This document shows positions 28,395 through 36,734 of a stretch of DNA of 64,000 nucleotides, piece after piece (within the stretch, counting starts at the first letter, position 1; each line of letters begins with the position of its first letter). The stretch covers positions 1-64,000 of the forward strand of contig JACKEN010000021.1 in NCBI GenBank assembly GCA_020632995.1, written 5' to 3'. Below the pieces are notes generated by a model. The model worked only from the letters and a program-made list of their open reading frames with translations, was not told where the DNA came from and searched no databases. Origin of the DNA: Deltaproteobacteria bacterium. GTDB lineage: Bacteria > Myxococcota > Kuafuiibacteriia > Kuafuiibacteriales > Kuafuiibacteriaceae. Made by a program: the position numbers and the translations under genes.

Positions 28395-29627
28395 TCAGCC
28401 GTGGGCGTAGGCGCGGTAGGCGAGCCAGAGGCCGCCCAGCACGACCAGGCCGAAGATGCCCAGGATGACCAGGCTGGCCCAGTTCCCCTCGGGGATCGCG
28501 ACGCCGAAGGAGCGGTGCTCGGCCAGCAGGTCGGGGAGGGCGCCGCGCAGGGCCACGTCGTCTACCGCGTCGAGCGCCTCCTCGGGGGGCCGCTCGCCCC
28601 GGAGGGCGGCGAGGCCGGCCCGGGTGTAGTCGGCCTCGAGCTGAGTGCGGAGGGGGGCGCGCGCGGCGGCCAGGAGGTCGGCGGGTCGGTCGGACGTCAA
28701 GATCTCTTGCAGCGCGTCCGCGTACCAGGTCTCGACGTCGGCCGAGGCCCCGCTCGTCTGGATCTCGAGCTGGATCTGGCCCCCCGGCCCGCGCCGGTGG
28801 AAGTCGAGGGCAGGGGAGTAGGTGAGCCCGCGGTCCCGCCGCAGGTCTTGCAAGGCGCGTTGCTGGAGGTGCTGGAACACCAGGCGGTACATGAGCTCCT
28901 CGGCCTGGCTCGCCCGATACCAGTAGAAGCCGGACGCGAAGGCGCCGGGGGCGCCGGGGAGGGCGCGCGCACCGGGCTCGCGCCCCGTCGGCCCGGCGGC
29001 GGGGGTGAAGGGGCCGGGGGCGAAGCGGGCGAGGAGCGGAGCGAGGGCCTCTCGGGCCGCCGCGCAGTCCACCGCGCCGGCGAGGATCACCGCCACGTTC
29101 TCGCGCACGTAGTGGCGCCGGTGGAAGCTCCGGATCTGATCGGCGCTCAGGGACCGCACCGAGTCCGCGCTCCCGCCGGGGGCGCGGGCGAGGTTGGTGC
29201 CGGCGAAGAGCGGGTCGAGCTCCGGGCGCTCCGCCGTCATGCCGCGGCGCTCGAGCTCTCGGAGCACCACCTGGCGCTCCAACTCCAGCTCGCCCTCGGC
29301 GAGCACTGGCTCGAGGATCGCCGTCAACAGGGCCTGCGCCGCGCCCACCAGGTCGCCGCCGCTCACCTCGCGGTAGTAGGTGGTGTAGTCCCAGGACGTC
29401 GCGCCGTTGCTGTCGTCGAAGCCCAAGGGGCGAAAGACCAGGTGCTCGAGGAGGTGGGCCACCCCGCGCTCGGCCTCGCCCTCGTGTAGGGCGCCGGCGC
29501 CCACCACCACCTCGACCCGGGCCCGGCCCACCTTGCCTCGGAGGTTCTCCTGACAGGACACCGCGACGCCCTCGGTGGGCGAGAAGGTCGCCCCGACGGC
29601 GAGGAGTGTGAGGGCGGCGGCCGACAC
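28395..29627 (-). CDS. M16-family zinc metallopeptidase with C-terminal membrane anchor
   Basis: A 410-residue protein. A signal peptide (AAALTLLAVGATF) leads to an M16/pitrilysin domain with the inverted zinc motif HLLEH (residues 58-62) and a downstream Glu region (LERQVVLRELERRG), then the second M16 half (RASQAEELMYRLVFQHLQQR, LRRDRGLTYSPALDF). It ends in one membrane helix (ASLVILGIFGLVVLGGLWLA). This looks like a single-chain, membrane-bound M16 peptidase on the outside of the inner membrane. GTG 29627 is the start; it is divergent from the PLP enzyme gene. It contains an exact dispersed palindrome at 28850-28863. Confidence 0.85.
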   Translation of the reverse strand: MSAAALTLLAVGATFSPTEGVAVSCQENLRGKVGRARVEVVVGAGALHEGEAERGVAHLLEHLVFRPLGFDDSNGATSWDYTTYYREVSGGDLVGAAQALLTAILEPVLAEGELELERQVVLRELERRGMTAERPELDPLFAGTNLARAPGGSADSVRSLSADQIRSFHRRHYVRENVAVILAGAVDCAAAREALAPLLARFAPGPFTPAAGPTGREPGARALPGAPGAFASGFYWYRASQAEELMYRLVFQHLQQRALQDLRRDRGLTYSPALDFHRRGPGGQIQLEIQTSGASADVETWYADALQEILTSDRPADLLAAARAPLRTQLEADYTRAGLAALRGERPPEEALDAVDDVALRGALPDLLAEHRSFGVAIPEGNWASLVILGIFGLVVLGGLWLAYRAYAHG

Positions 29628-29711
29628 CCCCGCTTCATACCAGCCCCCTGTGCCCGGGGCACCCTCTCACGGCACTTGACCCACCCGTCCCGGGCGGCTT
29701 CCCTGCCGCCC

Positions 29712-30860
29712 GTGAAGCACCGCATCGAGACCCTCGCCATCCACGCCGGCTGCCCGGCCGAGAAGATCACCGGGGCCGTGAACGTCCCGATCTTCCAGAC
29801 CTCCACCTACGCCCAGCACGGGCCGGGGGACCACACCGGCTTCGAATACTCCCGCACCCAGAACCCCACCCGGTTCGCGCTGCAGGACAACCTCGCCGCC
29901 CTCGAGAACGGCAAGCACGGCCTGTCCTTCGCGTCGGGCTGCGCGGCCACCGACACCGTGCTCCACTGCCTCTCGGCCGGCGATCACGTGGTGAGCGGCG
30001 ACGACGTGTACGGCGGCACCTTCCGGCTCTTCGACAAGGTCCACACCCGCCACGGCCTCTCCTTCACCTACGTCCCCGCGGCGGACGTGGCGGCCTACGC
30101 CGCGGCCATCCGGCCCGAGACCAAGCTCATCTGGCTCGAGACCCCCACCAACCCGATGCTGACGGTGGCGGACATCGAGGCGATCTGCGCCATCGGCCGC
30201 GCGAAGGGTATCCCGGTGGTGGTCGACAACACCTTCGCCACCCCCTACCTGCAGCGCCCGCTGGACCTCGGCGCGACGATGGTCGTCCACTCGGTGACGA
30301 AGTACCTCGGCGGCCACTCCGACGTGGTGGGCGGCGCGATCATCACCAACGACGACGCGTGGCGGGAGCGCCTGGCCTTCGTGCAGAACTCGGCCGGCGC
30401 GGTGCCCGGGCCCTTCGACTGCTTCTTGACCCTGCGCGGCACCAAGACCCTGCACGTCCGCATGGACCGCCACTGCGACAACGCGGAGAAGGTGGTCGAG
30501 ATGCTGGTCGGCCACGAGAAGGTCGAGAAGGTCATCTACCCCGGCCTCGAGAGCCACCCCCAGCACGCGATCGCGAAGAAGCAGATGCGGCGCTACGGCG
30601 GCATGATCTCCTTCGTGATCAAGGGGGGCATGGACGCCTCGCGGCGGTTCCTCCAGGGGATGGAGGTCTTCACCCTGGCCGAGTCCCTCGGCGGCGTGGA
30701 GTCCCTCATCGAGCACCCCGCGATCATGACCCACGCCTCCATCCCGAAGGAGATGCGTGAGGCGCGGGGCATCGATGACGGGCTGATCCGGATCTCGGTG
30801 GGGATCGAGAGCGTCGAGGATCTGAAGGACGACTTGCGGGCGGCCCTGGCTCGGGCCTGA
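29712..30860 (+). CDS. Cystathionine gamma-synthase / beta-lyase family PLP enzyme
   Basis: A 382-residue PLP-dependent trans-sulphuration enzyme of the Cys/Met metabolism family. It keeps the SRTQNPTR substrate loop, the FASGCAATD PLP-phosphate region, ETPTNP, VVDNTFATP (Asp to the pyridine N), and HSVTKYLGGHSD with the Schiff-base Lys. The C-terminal SLGGVESLIEHPAIMTHAS motif is typical of MetB/MetC/MGL enzymes. Sequence alone does not separate gamma-synthase from gamma-lyase. The start GTG 29712 is preferred over an in-frame TTG at 29676, because VKHRIETLAIHAG begins exactly where family members begin. It ends just before a strong hairpin. Confidence 0.9.
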   Translation: MKHRIETLAIHAGCPAEKITGAVNVPIFQTSTYAQHGPGDHTGFEYSRTQNPTRFALQDNLAALENGKHGLSFASGCAATDTVLHCLSAGDHVVSGDDVYGGTFRLFDKVHTRHGLSFTYVPAADVAAYAAAIRPETKLIWLETPTNPMLTVADIEAICAIGRAKGIPVVVDNTFATPYLQRPLDLGATMVVHSVTKYLGGHSDVVGGAIITNDDAWRERLAFVQNSAGAVPGPFDCFLTLRGTKTLHVRMDRHCDNAEKVVEMLVGHEKVEKVIYPGLESHPQHAIAKKQMRRYGGMISFVIKGGMDASRRFLQGMEVFTLAESLGGVESLIEHPAIMTHASIPKEMREARGIDDGLIRISVGIESVEDLKDDLRAALARA

Positions 30861-30865
30861 GGCGA

Positions 30866-30892
30866 AGGCGGAGCGGGCTCGCCGCTCCGCCT
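30866..30892. terminator. Bidirectional hairpin between convergent genes
   Basis: AGGCGGAGCG and CGCTCCGCCT form a perfect 10-bp stem with a 7-base loop, placed in the 41-bp gap between the PLP-enzyme stop (30860) and the stop of the minus-strand lipoprotein gene (30902). It lacks a T-tract on either side. Confidence 0.6.
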
Positions 30893-30901
30893 CCTACGAA
30901 G

Positions 30902-32389
30902 CTACCGACAGACGCCAGCCTCGAGCACGTCCAGCGGGTGCTGGGGCTCCTCGACGGGCTCGTCCTCCGGGCCCACCAGGCACTGCCCGGCGTTCACGAC
31001 CAGGGTCTTGTTGGCGACCCGCGACGCGATGGTGAGGCGCCCGGCGATGACCTGCAGCTGGCCGTCGTCCCGGACGTCCACCGTGGGGCTGCCGCTCGTG
31101 CCGTCCAGCTTCAGCTCCATGCGCTCGTTCACCATGAAGCTCGGGATCTCGAGGCCCTGCGCGACGAGGGCGCCGAGGCTGAGGTCCATCACCGCGTCGG
31201 CCGACGGGCTCACCGCGACGCGGGTCGCGCCCTCCACCGGGCTCACGGTCAGGCCGAAGGCGCCGCCCGACACCGCGCCGAGCTCGAAGGTGGCGAGGGC
31301 CTGGTTGTCGAGGCGGGCCTGGAGCGCGCCGTCCATGTGGATGTTCTCGAGCAGGATCTCTTGCGCCGCGCCGATGTGCAGGCGGGCCCCGGCGGCGGGG
31401 GTGGTCAGCTGCAGGGTGCCCTCCACCTCGGGGGCGGGCTCGGGCTCGCAGTTCGGATCATCGGGCGAGCACACCGGTGCGTCGTAGCCGACGAACATCG
31501 CGAGGGGGGCGGCGAGCTCGGCCCCACCGGAGGCCAGGGTCACGTCGAGGCGCGGGGTCGCGGGGTCGGCCTCGATGCTGATGAGCTGGGGCGCGGCGGC
31601 CATCGCGAGGTGGAGCGGCGCGCCGTCGAGGTCGGCCTCGATCAGCAGGGCGGAGCTGATGCCGAGGGTCATCCGGTAGGCGGCGGCGCCGAGCGCGGTG
31701 AGCTCCACCCGGATCCGGCCCTGCACGGTGGCCTGCTGGAGGGCGTCGATGAAGGCCTGGTTGTCCTCACCGAGGGTGGGGGCCAGGTCGAGGGCAATCG
31801 TCTTGGCAACCGCGAGGTCGAGCTCGGTGGCCAGGCGCGCGCGATGGAGCAGGAAGCTGGCCACGGCGCTGCGGGCCTCGCCCAGGGTCAGCCGGGCGTC
31901 GACGTCGCCCTCGGTGTAGGACTGCAGGACCAGGCGGGGCTGCAGGCGCCCCACCGCGTCGATGCACTCCGCGTCGGGGGTGCCGGACTCGTCGTTCGGG
32001 CAGAGCTCCTCACCGAAGCGCAAGGTGACCTGCGTGTCGCTCGATGACTCCACCCGGCTCGCGTTCAGGACCTCCGCCGCGATGGTGTCGGCGGCCTCGT
32101 TGGCGGCGACCACCGGGTCGACCTGCTCGGGGCACTCGCCCTCCACGCAGGGCTCGCTGTTGGTGCTCGTCCCCACCAGCTCGCCGAGGAGCGTGACGCC
32201 CTCGAAGGCCTCGCCGGTGTTGGCCACCCCGACGAGGTGGGTGCGGATGTTCTGGTTCGCGTCGGCCAGGATGCCCTCGATGGTGATCGCGCGGGGCTCG
32301 CTGGTCAGGTTGGTGGGCTCCGGGCCGGGGCACGCGATCAGGAACGTGCCGAGGCAGAGGGGCGCTATGGGGAGGAGTCGTCGCAGCAT
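30902..32389 (-). CDS. Large lipoprotein of unknown function
   Basis: A 495-residue predicted lipoprotein. ATG 32389 opens a signal peptide ending LIAC (Cys20). The body is mostly beta-strand-like, with repeated LTLASGG/LDLSLG patterns and an acidic Pro-rich insert (SPDDPNCEPEPAPEVEG). Four Cys (EPCVEGECPEQ; ELCPNDES..AECIDA) suggest disulphides. No haem, protease or binding motif is seen, and no family was recognised. It faces the peroxidase gene across a 264-bp promoter gap, so both may respond to the same condition. The Shine-Dalgarno is GGGGG-like and weak. Confidence 0.75.
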   Translation of the reverse strand: MLRRLLPIAPLCLGTFLIACPGPEPTNLTSEPRAITIEGILADANQNIRTHLVGVANTGEAFEGVTLLGELVGTSTNSEPCVEGECPEQVDPVVAANEAADTIAAEVLNASRVESSSDTQVTLRFGEELCPNDESGTPDAECIDAVGRLQPRLVLQSYTEGDVDARLTLGEARSAVASFLLHRARLATELDLAVAKTIALDLAPTLGEDNQAFIDALQQATVQGRIRVELTALGAAAYRMTLGISSALLIEADLDGAPLHLAMAAAPQLISIEADPATPRLDVTLASGGAELAAPLAMFVGYDAPVCSPDDPNCEPEPAPEVEGTLQLTTPAAGARLHIGAAQEILLENIHMDGALQARLDNQALATFELGAVSGGAFGLTVSPVEGATRVAVSPSADAVMDLSLGALVAQGLEIPSFMVNERMELKLDGTSGSPTVDVRDDGQLQVIAGRLTIASRVANKTLVVNAGQCLVGPEDEPVEEPQHPLDVLEAGVCR

Positions 32390-32550
32390 GACCGACCCCC
32401 TGAGCAAGGACGGTGCCAGCGCTCGAGGTGTGGGGTTTGGGCCCCGCCCCGACGCACGCCCGAGGCGCCCCGGCCGGCCAGGTGACACCGGTGTGGTGAA
32501 AGTGCGTCACCTGCGTCGGATTGGACGGCTCTCGGGGCATACACAAATTT

Positions 32551-32569
32551 GAGAATCGTTATCGTTCGC
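32551..32569. promoter_or_regulatory. Possible Fur box upstream of the dihaem peroxidase gene
   Basis: GAGAATCGTTATCGTTCGC matches the 19-bp Fur consensus GATAATGATAATCATTATC at about 12 of 19 positions, including the GA-AAT and TATC cores. It lies in the AT-rich gap between the divergent lipoprotein (start 32389) and peroxidase (start 32654) genes, 85 bp upstream of the latter. The match is suggestive only. Confidence 0.45.
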
Positions 32570-32653
32570 ATTGCTCCTCACATTCTTCCGTGGACGATCA
32601 CAAACGTCTCGAAGGCGCGCACTTTTGCTGTCTTCGATGAATGGGAGGAATAA

Positions 32654-33970
32654 GTGAAGAAGGTAGGTTACATCGCCGGCGCACTGACGCTCATGGTGGC
32701 TCACGCCGCCAGCGCAGTGCCGATGACTGCGGAACAGCGGCTCGGCAAGAAGCTCTATAGCGACGAGGATCTTTCCCTGAACCGCAACCAGTCCTGCGAG
32801 ACCTGCCACGGCTTGAGCAGGGTTCGCCTGGGCCCGGGGAATCGGTTGCCCTCACCCGGGTTCGTGGACCCCGACAACGTGCAGAACGGCACCCCGGTGT
32901 CAGACGGCAGCGTACCCGGCCGCTTTGGTGGTTTGAACGCGCCCTCCGCGGGATATGCCGCGTTCAGCCCCCACTTCTTCTGGAACTCGGCCGAGGGGCT
33001 CTTCATGGGCGGCCAGTTCTGGAACGGGCGGGCGGCGAGCCTGGCCGAGCAGGCGAAGGGGCCGTTCCTGAACCCGGTCGAGATGGCGATGCCGAGCAAG
33101 TGGGCGGTGGTGACCCGCATCAAGGAGAAGGCCGCCTATGTGCAAGCCTTCCGGCAGGTCTATGGGATCGAGCTCAACTTCATCCCGCCGTTCCCTGGCG
33201 CCCCCGCCGCGGTGACGCCGCCGCCCGGCGTCCTCGCGGCGTACGACGCGATGGCCAAGGCGATCGGCGAGTTCGAGAAGTCGGGGGTCTTCAACCGCTT
33301 CGACTCGAAGTTCGACTTCGTGCTGGCCGGGATGGCCACCTTCACCCCGCAGGAGCAGCGGGGCCTCGACCTGTTCAACGGGGCCGCGCAGTGCAACCTC
33401 TGCCACCCCGCGGACCCGGGCATCGCCCCCGACGGGAGCGTGCTCCCGCCGATGTTCACCGACTTCAGCTACGACAACCTGGGGGTGGGGCGGAACGTGA
33501 ACATCCCGGGCAACCCTGCGCCGGATCCGGGCCTCGCCGGCAACCCGACCGTGGCCGCCTACGGGCCGGGCACGGTGGCGGCCGAGCTCGGCAAGCACAA
33601 GGTGATGAGCCTCCGGAACCTGGCCCTCACCGGGCCGTACGCGCACAACGGCATCTTCCGGTCGCTCGACCAGATCGTGCGCTTCTACAACCGGCGTGAT
33701 CTCGCGCTCGAGGGGCGCGACGGCATGTACACCTGCGCGGACAACAACGACCCGAACTTCGGGATCACGTGCTTCCCCGCGCCGGAGATCGCGGACAACG
33801 TGAACGGGGAGGAGCTGGGCGACCTGGGGCTCACCGACGCGGAGGAGCAGGACCTGATCGCGTTCCTGCTCACCCTCACCGACGGCTATCCGGAGTACGG
33901 CATGGACCCCGCGGTGCCCCCGGGCACCGAGTCGCCCTTCGCCAACACCCCGCTACCCCCCGCGCCCTGA
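32654..33970 (+). CDS. Dihaem cytochrome c peroxidase / MauG family
   Basis: A 438-residue periplasmic protein. The GTG 32654 start follows GGGAGGAA. The signal peptide is cleaved near ASA-VP (residue 22). Two c-haem motifs are present, CETCH (residue 48) and CNLCH (about 247), with WNGRAASLAEQAKGPFLNPVEMAM between them, typical of bacterial cytochrome c peroxidase/MauG proteins. The C-terminal LRNLALTGPYAHNGIFRSLDQIVRFYN region is also diagnostic (shown here in part). Such enzymes reduce H2O2 or carry out related oxidations using electrons from small cytochromes. The gene has its own promoter region with a possible Fur site and is convergent with a Cys-motif lipoprotein gene 10 bp away. Confidence 0.92.
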   Translation: MKKVGYIAGALTLMVAHAASAVPMTAEQRLGKKLYSDEDLSLNRNQSCETCHGLSRVRLGPGNRLPSPGFVDPDNVQNGTPVSDGSVPGRFGGLNAPSAGYAAFSPHFFWNSAEGLFMGGQFWNGRAASLAEQAKGPFLNPVEMAMPSKWAVVTRIKEKAAYVQAFRQVYGIELNFIPPFPGAPAAVTPPPGVLAAYDAMAKAIGEFEKSGVFNRFDSKFDFVLAGMATFTPQEQRGLDLFNGAAQCNLCHPADPGIAPDGSVLPPMFTDFSYDNLGVGRNVNIPGNPAPDPGLAGNPTVAAYGPGTVAAELGKHKVMSLRNLALTGPYAHNGIFRSLDQIVRFYNRRDLALEGRDGMYTCADNNDPNFGITCFPAPEIADNVNGEELGDLGLTDAEEQDLIAFLLTLTDGYPEYGMDPAVPPGTESPFANTPLPPAP

Positions 33971-33979
33971 GCCGCGGGC

Positions 33980-34435
33980 TCAGCGCGCCCCGCCGCCGTC
34001 GATCCAGTCCCCCACCGCCTGCTTGATCTCGCTCGCGCAGGTCGCGTCCAGGCCGCCGGGCGGCATCTCACCCGAGTCGAGCCGCAGGTAGATGTAGCTG
34101 CTCTCCTTGGTCGTATCGACGCGCTTGGTCACGGTGGCGGTGCCGTTCATCACCGCGTCCTCGGTGAGCTGCCGGTACACCTCGTCCGCCCCCAGGGTGA
34201 AGTTCAGGCCGCCGAAGGCCGCGGCGCCGTGGCAGGTCGCCTGGGCGCAGCCCTTGGGGGCGCTGGTGTCGGTGAGGACGGTGTCGTGGATGGACATGAA
34301 GGTGGCTTGCACACCCAGGTTGCAGCCGGTGTTGTTGTTGTTGTTGTTCGTGTTGTTGTTCTCGCCGTCGTCGTTACCGCAGGCGGCGAGGGTGAGCATG
34401 GACAGGGCGGCTACGGCCCACAGCACGTTCTTCAT
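33980..34435 (-). CDS. Small lipoprotein with Asn-rich spacer and one CX4CH motif
   Basis: A 151-residue lipoprotein: signal ending LAAC (Cys19), a spacer of acidic residues followed by Asn runs, then a domain with GCAQATCHGAA. This is a CX4CH site that could bind a c-type haem in a non-standard way or be a degenerate haem site. The end (SGEMPPGG ... IKQAVGDWIDGG) resembles the C-terminal helix of mono-haem cytochrome domains, in which MPPGG supplies a Met ligand. It is placed next to the dihaem peroxidase, so an electron-donor role is plausible. The Asn tract is encoded by AAC repeats (GTT repeats at about 34328-34365). Confidence 0.75.
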   Translation of the reverse strand: MKNVLWAVAALSMLTLAACGNDDGENNNTNNNNNNTGCNLGVQATFMSIHDTVLTDTSAPKGCAQATCHGAAAFGGLNFTLGADEVYRQLTEDAVMNGTATVTKRVDTTKESSYIYLRLDSGEMPPGGLDATCASEIKQAVGDWIDGGGAR

Positions 34436-34612
34436 GATCGAGAGGCTCCTTCGAAGTGGATCGGCCTCGGGGGCCTGGAGTGGTCGCTAGGTCAACTCAC
34501 CGCGCACCTGGAGGTCGCGCTGGGGGTGTGCGGCACCCGGGAGGGCGGTGAGGGAGGCTGGCATCGCCACCTCTCCTACTAGCATCGAGGCAGGAAATCT
34601 GGAGCGTGTTTG

Positions 34613-34637
34613 CGACGGAGGGGGTTCCCCTCCGTCG
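34613..34637. terminator. Strong hairpin downstream of trxB
   Basis: CGACGGAGGGG pairs perfectly with CCCCTCCGTCG (11 bp) around a 3-base loop, 26 bp beyond the trxB stop (34663). No T-run follows on the minus strand. The gap 34436-34662 holds nothing else recognisable beyond the promoter of the small lipoprotein gene. Confidence 0.6.
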
Positions 34638-34662
34638 TTGGAACCCGAATGGGCGCGGGGCG

Positions 34663-35640
34663 TCAGCCCTCCTGGGCCTCGAGCCAGCGCTCGCAGTCCA
34701 GGGCGGCCATGCAGCCGGAGCCGGCGGCGGTGATCGCCTGGCGGTAGACCTTGTCCTGCACGTCGCCGCAGGCGAACACGCCCTCGACCGAGGTGTACGA
34801 GGAGCCGGCCTTCACCTTGATGTAGCCGGTCTCGTCGAGGTCGAGCTTGCCCTCGAACAGGGCGGTGGTGGGCTTGTGGCCGATCGCGACGAAGAAGCCG
34901 TCGCACTCCACCACCCGCTCCTCGCCGGTCTTGGTGTCCTTGATCTTCACGCCGGTGAGGCCGCCGTGGTCGCCGAATTTCTCGGGCTTCTTGCCGAGGG
35001 CCTCGATGACTGTGGCGTTCCAGATGAAGTCGATCTTCGGGTTCTTCAGCGCGCGGTCCGCCATCACCTTGCTCGCGCGGAGCTGGTCGCGGCGGTGCAC
35101 GATGGTGACCTGGCGGGCGAAGCGGGTGAGGAAGCTGGCCTCCTCCATCGCGGTGTCGCCGCCGCCCATCACCACCACCTTCTTGTCGCGGAAGAACGCG
35201 CCGTCGCAGGTGGCGCAGGCGGAGACGCCGTAGCCCATGAGCTCACGCTCGCCCGGGATCTCGAGGAGCTTGGCCACCGCGCCGGTCGCCACGATGAGGC
35301 TGTCGGCGGTGTAAGCTGGCTTGCCCTCCACCTCGATGGCGAAGGGGCGCTTCGACATGTCGACGTTGGTCACGAAGCCGTGGATGATCTCGGTCCCGAA
35401 GCGCTCGGCCTGGGCCCGGAACTTGGCCATGAGGTCGGGCCCCATGATCCCCTCGGGGAAGCCGGGGAAGTTCTCGACGTCGGTGGTGATCATGAGCTGG
35501 CCGCCCGGCAGCACCGACTGGTTGCCGGGGATGAACCCGCCCTCGATCATGACCGGGCCCAGGTTGGCCCGGGCGGTGTAGAGCGCCGCGGTGTAGCCCG
35601 CGGGGCCGCTGCCGATGATGACGACCTTCTTGTGTTCCAC
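34663..35640 (-). CDS. trxB: Thioredoxin reductase
   Basis: A 325-residue FAD/NADPH enzyme reducing thioredoxin. It has the N-terminal FAD-binding GSGPAGYTAALYTARA, the active-site CATC in SACATCDGAFF, the NADPH-binding GGGDTAMEEA with HRRDQLRAS, and the C-terminal GVFACGDVQDKVYRQAITAAG. Length and motif order are standard. GTG 35640 is the start because VEHKKVVIIGSGPAG places the Rossmann strand at the usual distance. It is followed by a strong hairpin. It is 41 bp downstream of the E1-beta gene on the same strand, so they may share a transcript. Confidence 0.96.
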   Translation of the reverse strand: MEHKKVVIIGSGPAGYTAALYTARANLGPVMIEGGFIPGNQSVLPGGQLMITTDVENFPGFPEGIMGPDLMAKFRAQAERFGTEIIHGFVTNVDMSKRPFAIEVEGKPAYTADSLIVATGAVAKLLEIPGERELMGYGVSACATCDGAFFRDKKVVVMGGGDTAMEEASFLTRFARQVTIVHRRDQLRASKVMADRALKNPKIDFIWNATVIEALGKKPEKFGDHGGLTGVKIKDTKTGEERVVECDGFFVAIGHKPTTALFEGKLDLDETGYIKVKAGSSYTSVEGVFACGDVQDKVYRQAITAAGSGCMAALDCERWLEAQEG

Positions 35641-35681
35641 GGCGCCGGAGGTAGCACCCGATCCGAACTGAATCAACGCGC

Positions 35682-36662
35682 TCAGGCGACCTCTGCCGCT
35701 ACGTGTCTCAACCCGGCCAGGATGCGGGGGGCCAGGGGGAGGTACTCGTTCTCGAGGGTGTAGGGGAAGGGCGTATCGAACCCGGTGATCCGGAGGGGTT
35801 GGGCCTCGAGGTGGTAGAAGGCCCGCTCCATCACCATGCTGATGATCTCGGCCCCGAACCCGCACGTCTTGGGGGCCTCGTGGACCACCACGAACCGCCC
35901 GGTCTTCTTCACGCTCTCGGCCACGGTGTCGAGGTCGAAGGGCATGAGGGTCCGGGGGTCGATCAGCTCGCAGTCGATCCCGGCCTCCGCCGCCTGCTCG
36001 CACGCGAGCTTCGCCTCGTGCAGCATCGCTCCCCAGGCCACCACGGTGATGTCCTTGCCCTCGCGCACCACCTTGGCCTGGCCGAGGGGGATCTCGTAGT
36101 CCTCCTCCGGCACCTCGCCCTTGGCCGCGCGGTACACGCGCTTCGGCTCGAAGAACATCACCGGGTCCTCGTCGCGGATCGCCGACAGGAGCAGCCCCTT
36201 GGCGTCGTAGGGGTTCGAGGGGCACACCACCTTCAGGCCCGCGGTGTGGATGAAGTACGTCTCGGGCGACTGCGAGTGGTAGTGCCCACCCTTGATCCCG
36301 CCGCCGACCGGCGTGCGCACCACCATCGGCACGCTGTACTGCCCACCCGAGCGAAAGCGCATCTTCGCCGCCTCGCTCACGATCTGATCGAAGGCCGGCC
36401 AGATGAAGTCGCCGAACTGGATCTCGGCCACCGGCCGCATGCCGTACAGGGCCATGCCGATGGCGGTGCCCATGATGCCGCCCTCGGCGAGCGGGGTGTC
36501 GATCGAGCGCTCCGGCCCGAACTCCTCGTACAGCCCCTTGGTCGCCCGGAACACGCCGCCGAACTTGCCCACGTCCTCGCCGAGCACCACCACCCGGTCG
36601 TCGGCCCGCATGGCCACGCGGAGGGCGCTGTTCACCGCCTCGATCATGTTCATCACCGGCAT
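35682..36662 (-). CDS. 2-oxoacid dehydrogenase E1 component, beta subunit
   Basis: A 326-residue thiamine-diphosphate-enzyme subunit (pyruvate, acetoin or branched-chain 2-oxoacid dehydrogenase E1 beta). It contains VVVLGEDVGKFGGVFRATKG, TPLAEGGIMGTAIGMALYGM, EIQFGDFIWPAFDQI and the TVVAWGAMLHEA transketolase C-terminal region. ATG 36662 starts MPVMNMIEAVNSAL, the family N-terminus. No E1 alpha, E2 or E3 gene is adjacent; upstream is a divergent acyltransferase gene. The alpha subunit must therefore lie elsewhere. Which oxoacid it uses cannot be told from sequence. Confidence 0.93.
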   Translation of the reverse strand: MPVMNMIEAVNSALRVAMRADDRVVVLGEDVGKFGGVFRATKGLYEEFGPERSIDTPLAEGGIMGTAIGMALYGMRPVAEIQFGDFIWPAFDQIVSEAAKMRFRSGGQYSVPMVVRTPVGGGIKGGHYHSQSPETYFIHTAGLKVVCPSNPYDAKGLLLSAIRDEDPVMFFEPKRVYRAAKGEVPEEDYEIPLGQAKVVREGKDITVVAWGAMLHEAKLACEQAAEAGIDCELIDPRTLMPFDLDTVAESVKKTGRFVVVHEAPKTCGFGAEIISMVMERAFYHLEAQPLRITGFDTPFPYTLENEYLPLAPRILAGLRHVAAEVA

Positions 36663-36734
36663 GTCCGCGACTCCGTATCCCACCCACCTATCCCGATCAA
36701 CCGGGTAGCGCGCCGCCCCCGGGACGCTACATGC

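Noticed and set aside
34613..34637. Hairpin after trxB as a small RNA gene
   Set aside because: No promoter or T-tract is visible; a terminator-like role is enough to explain it.
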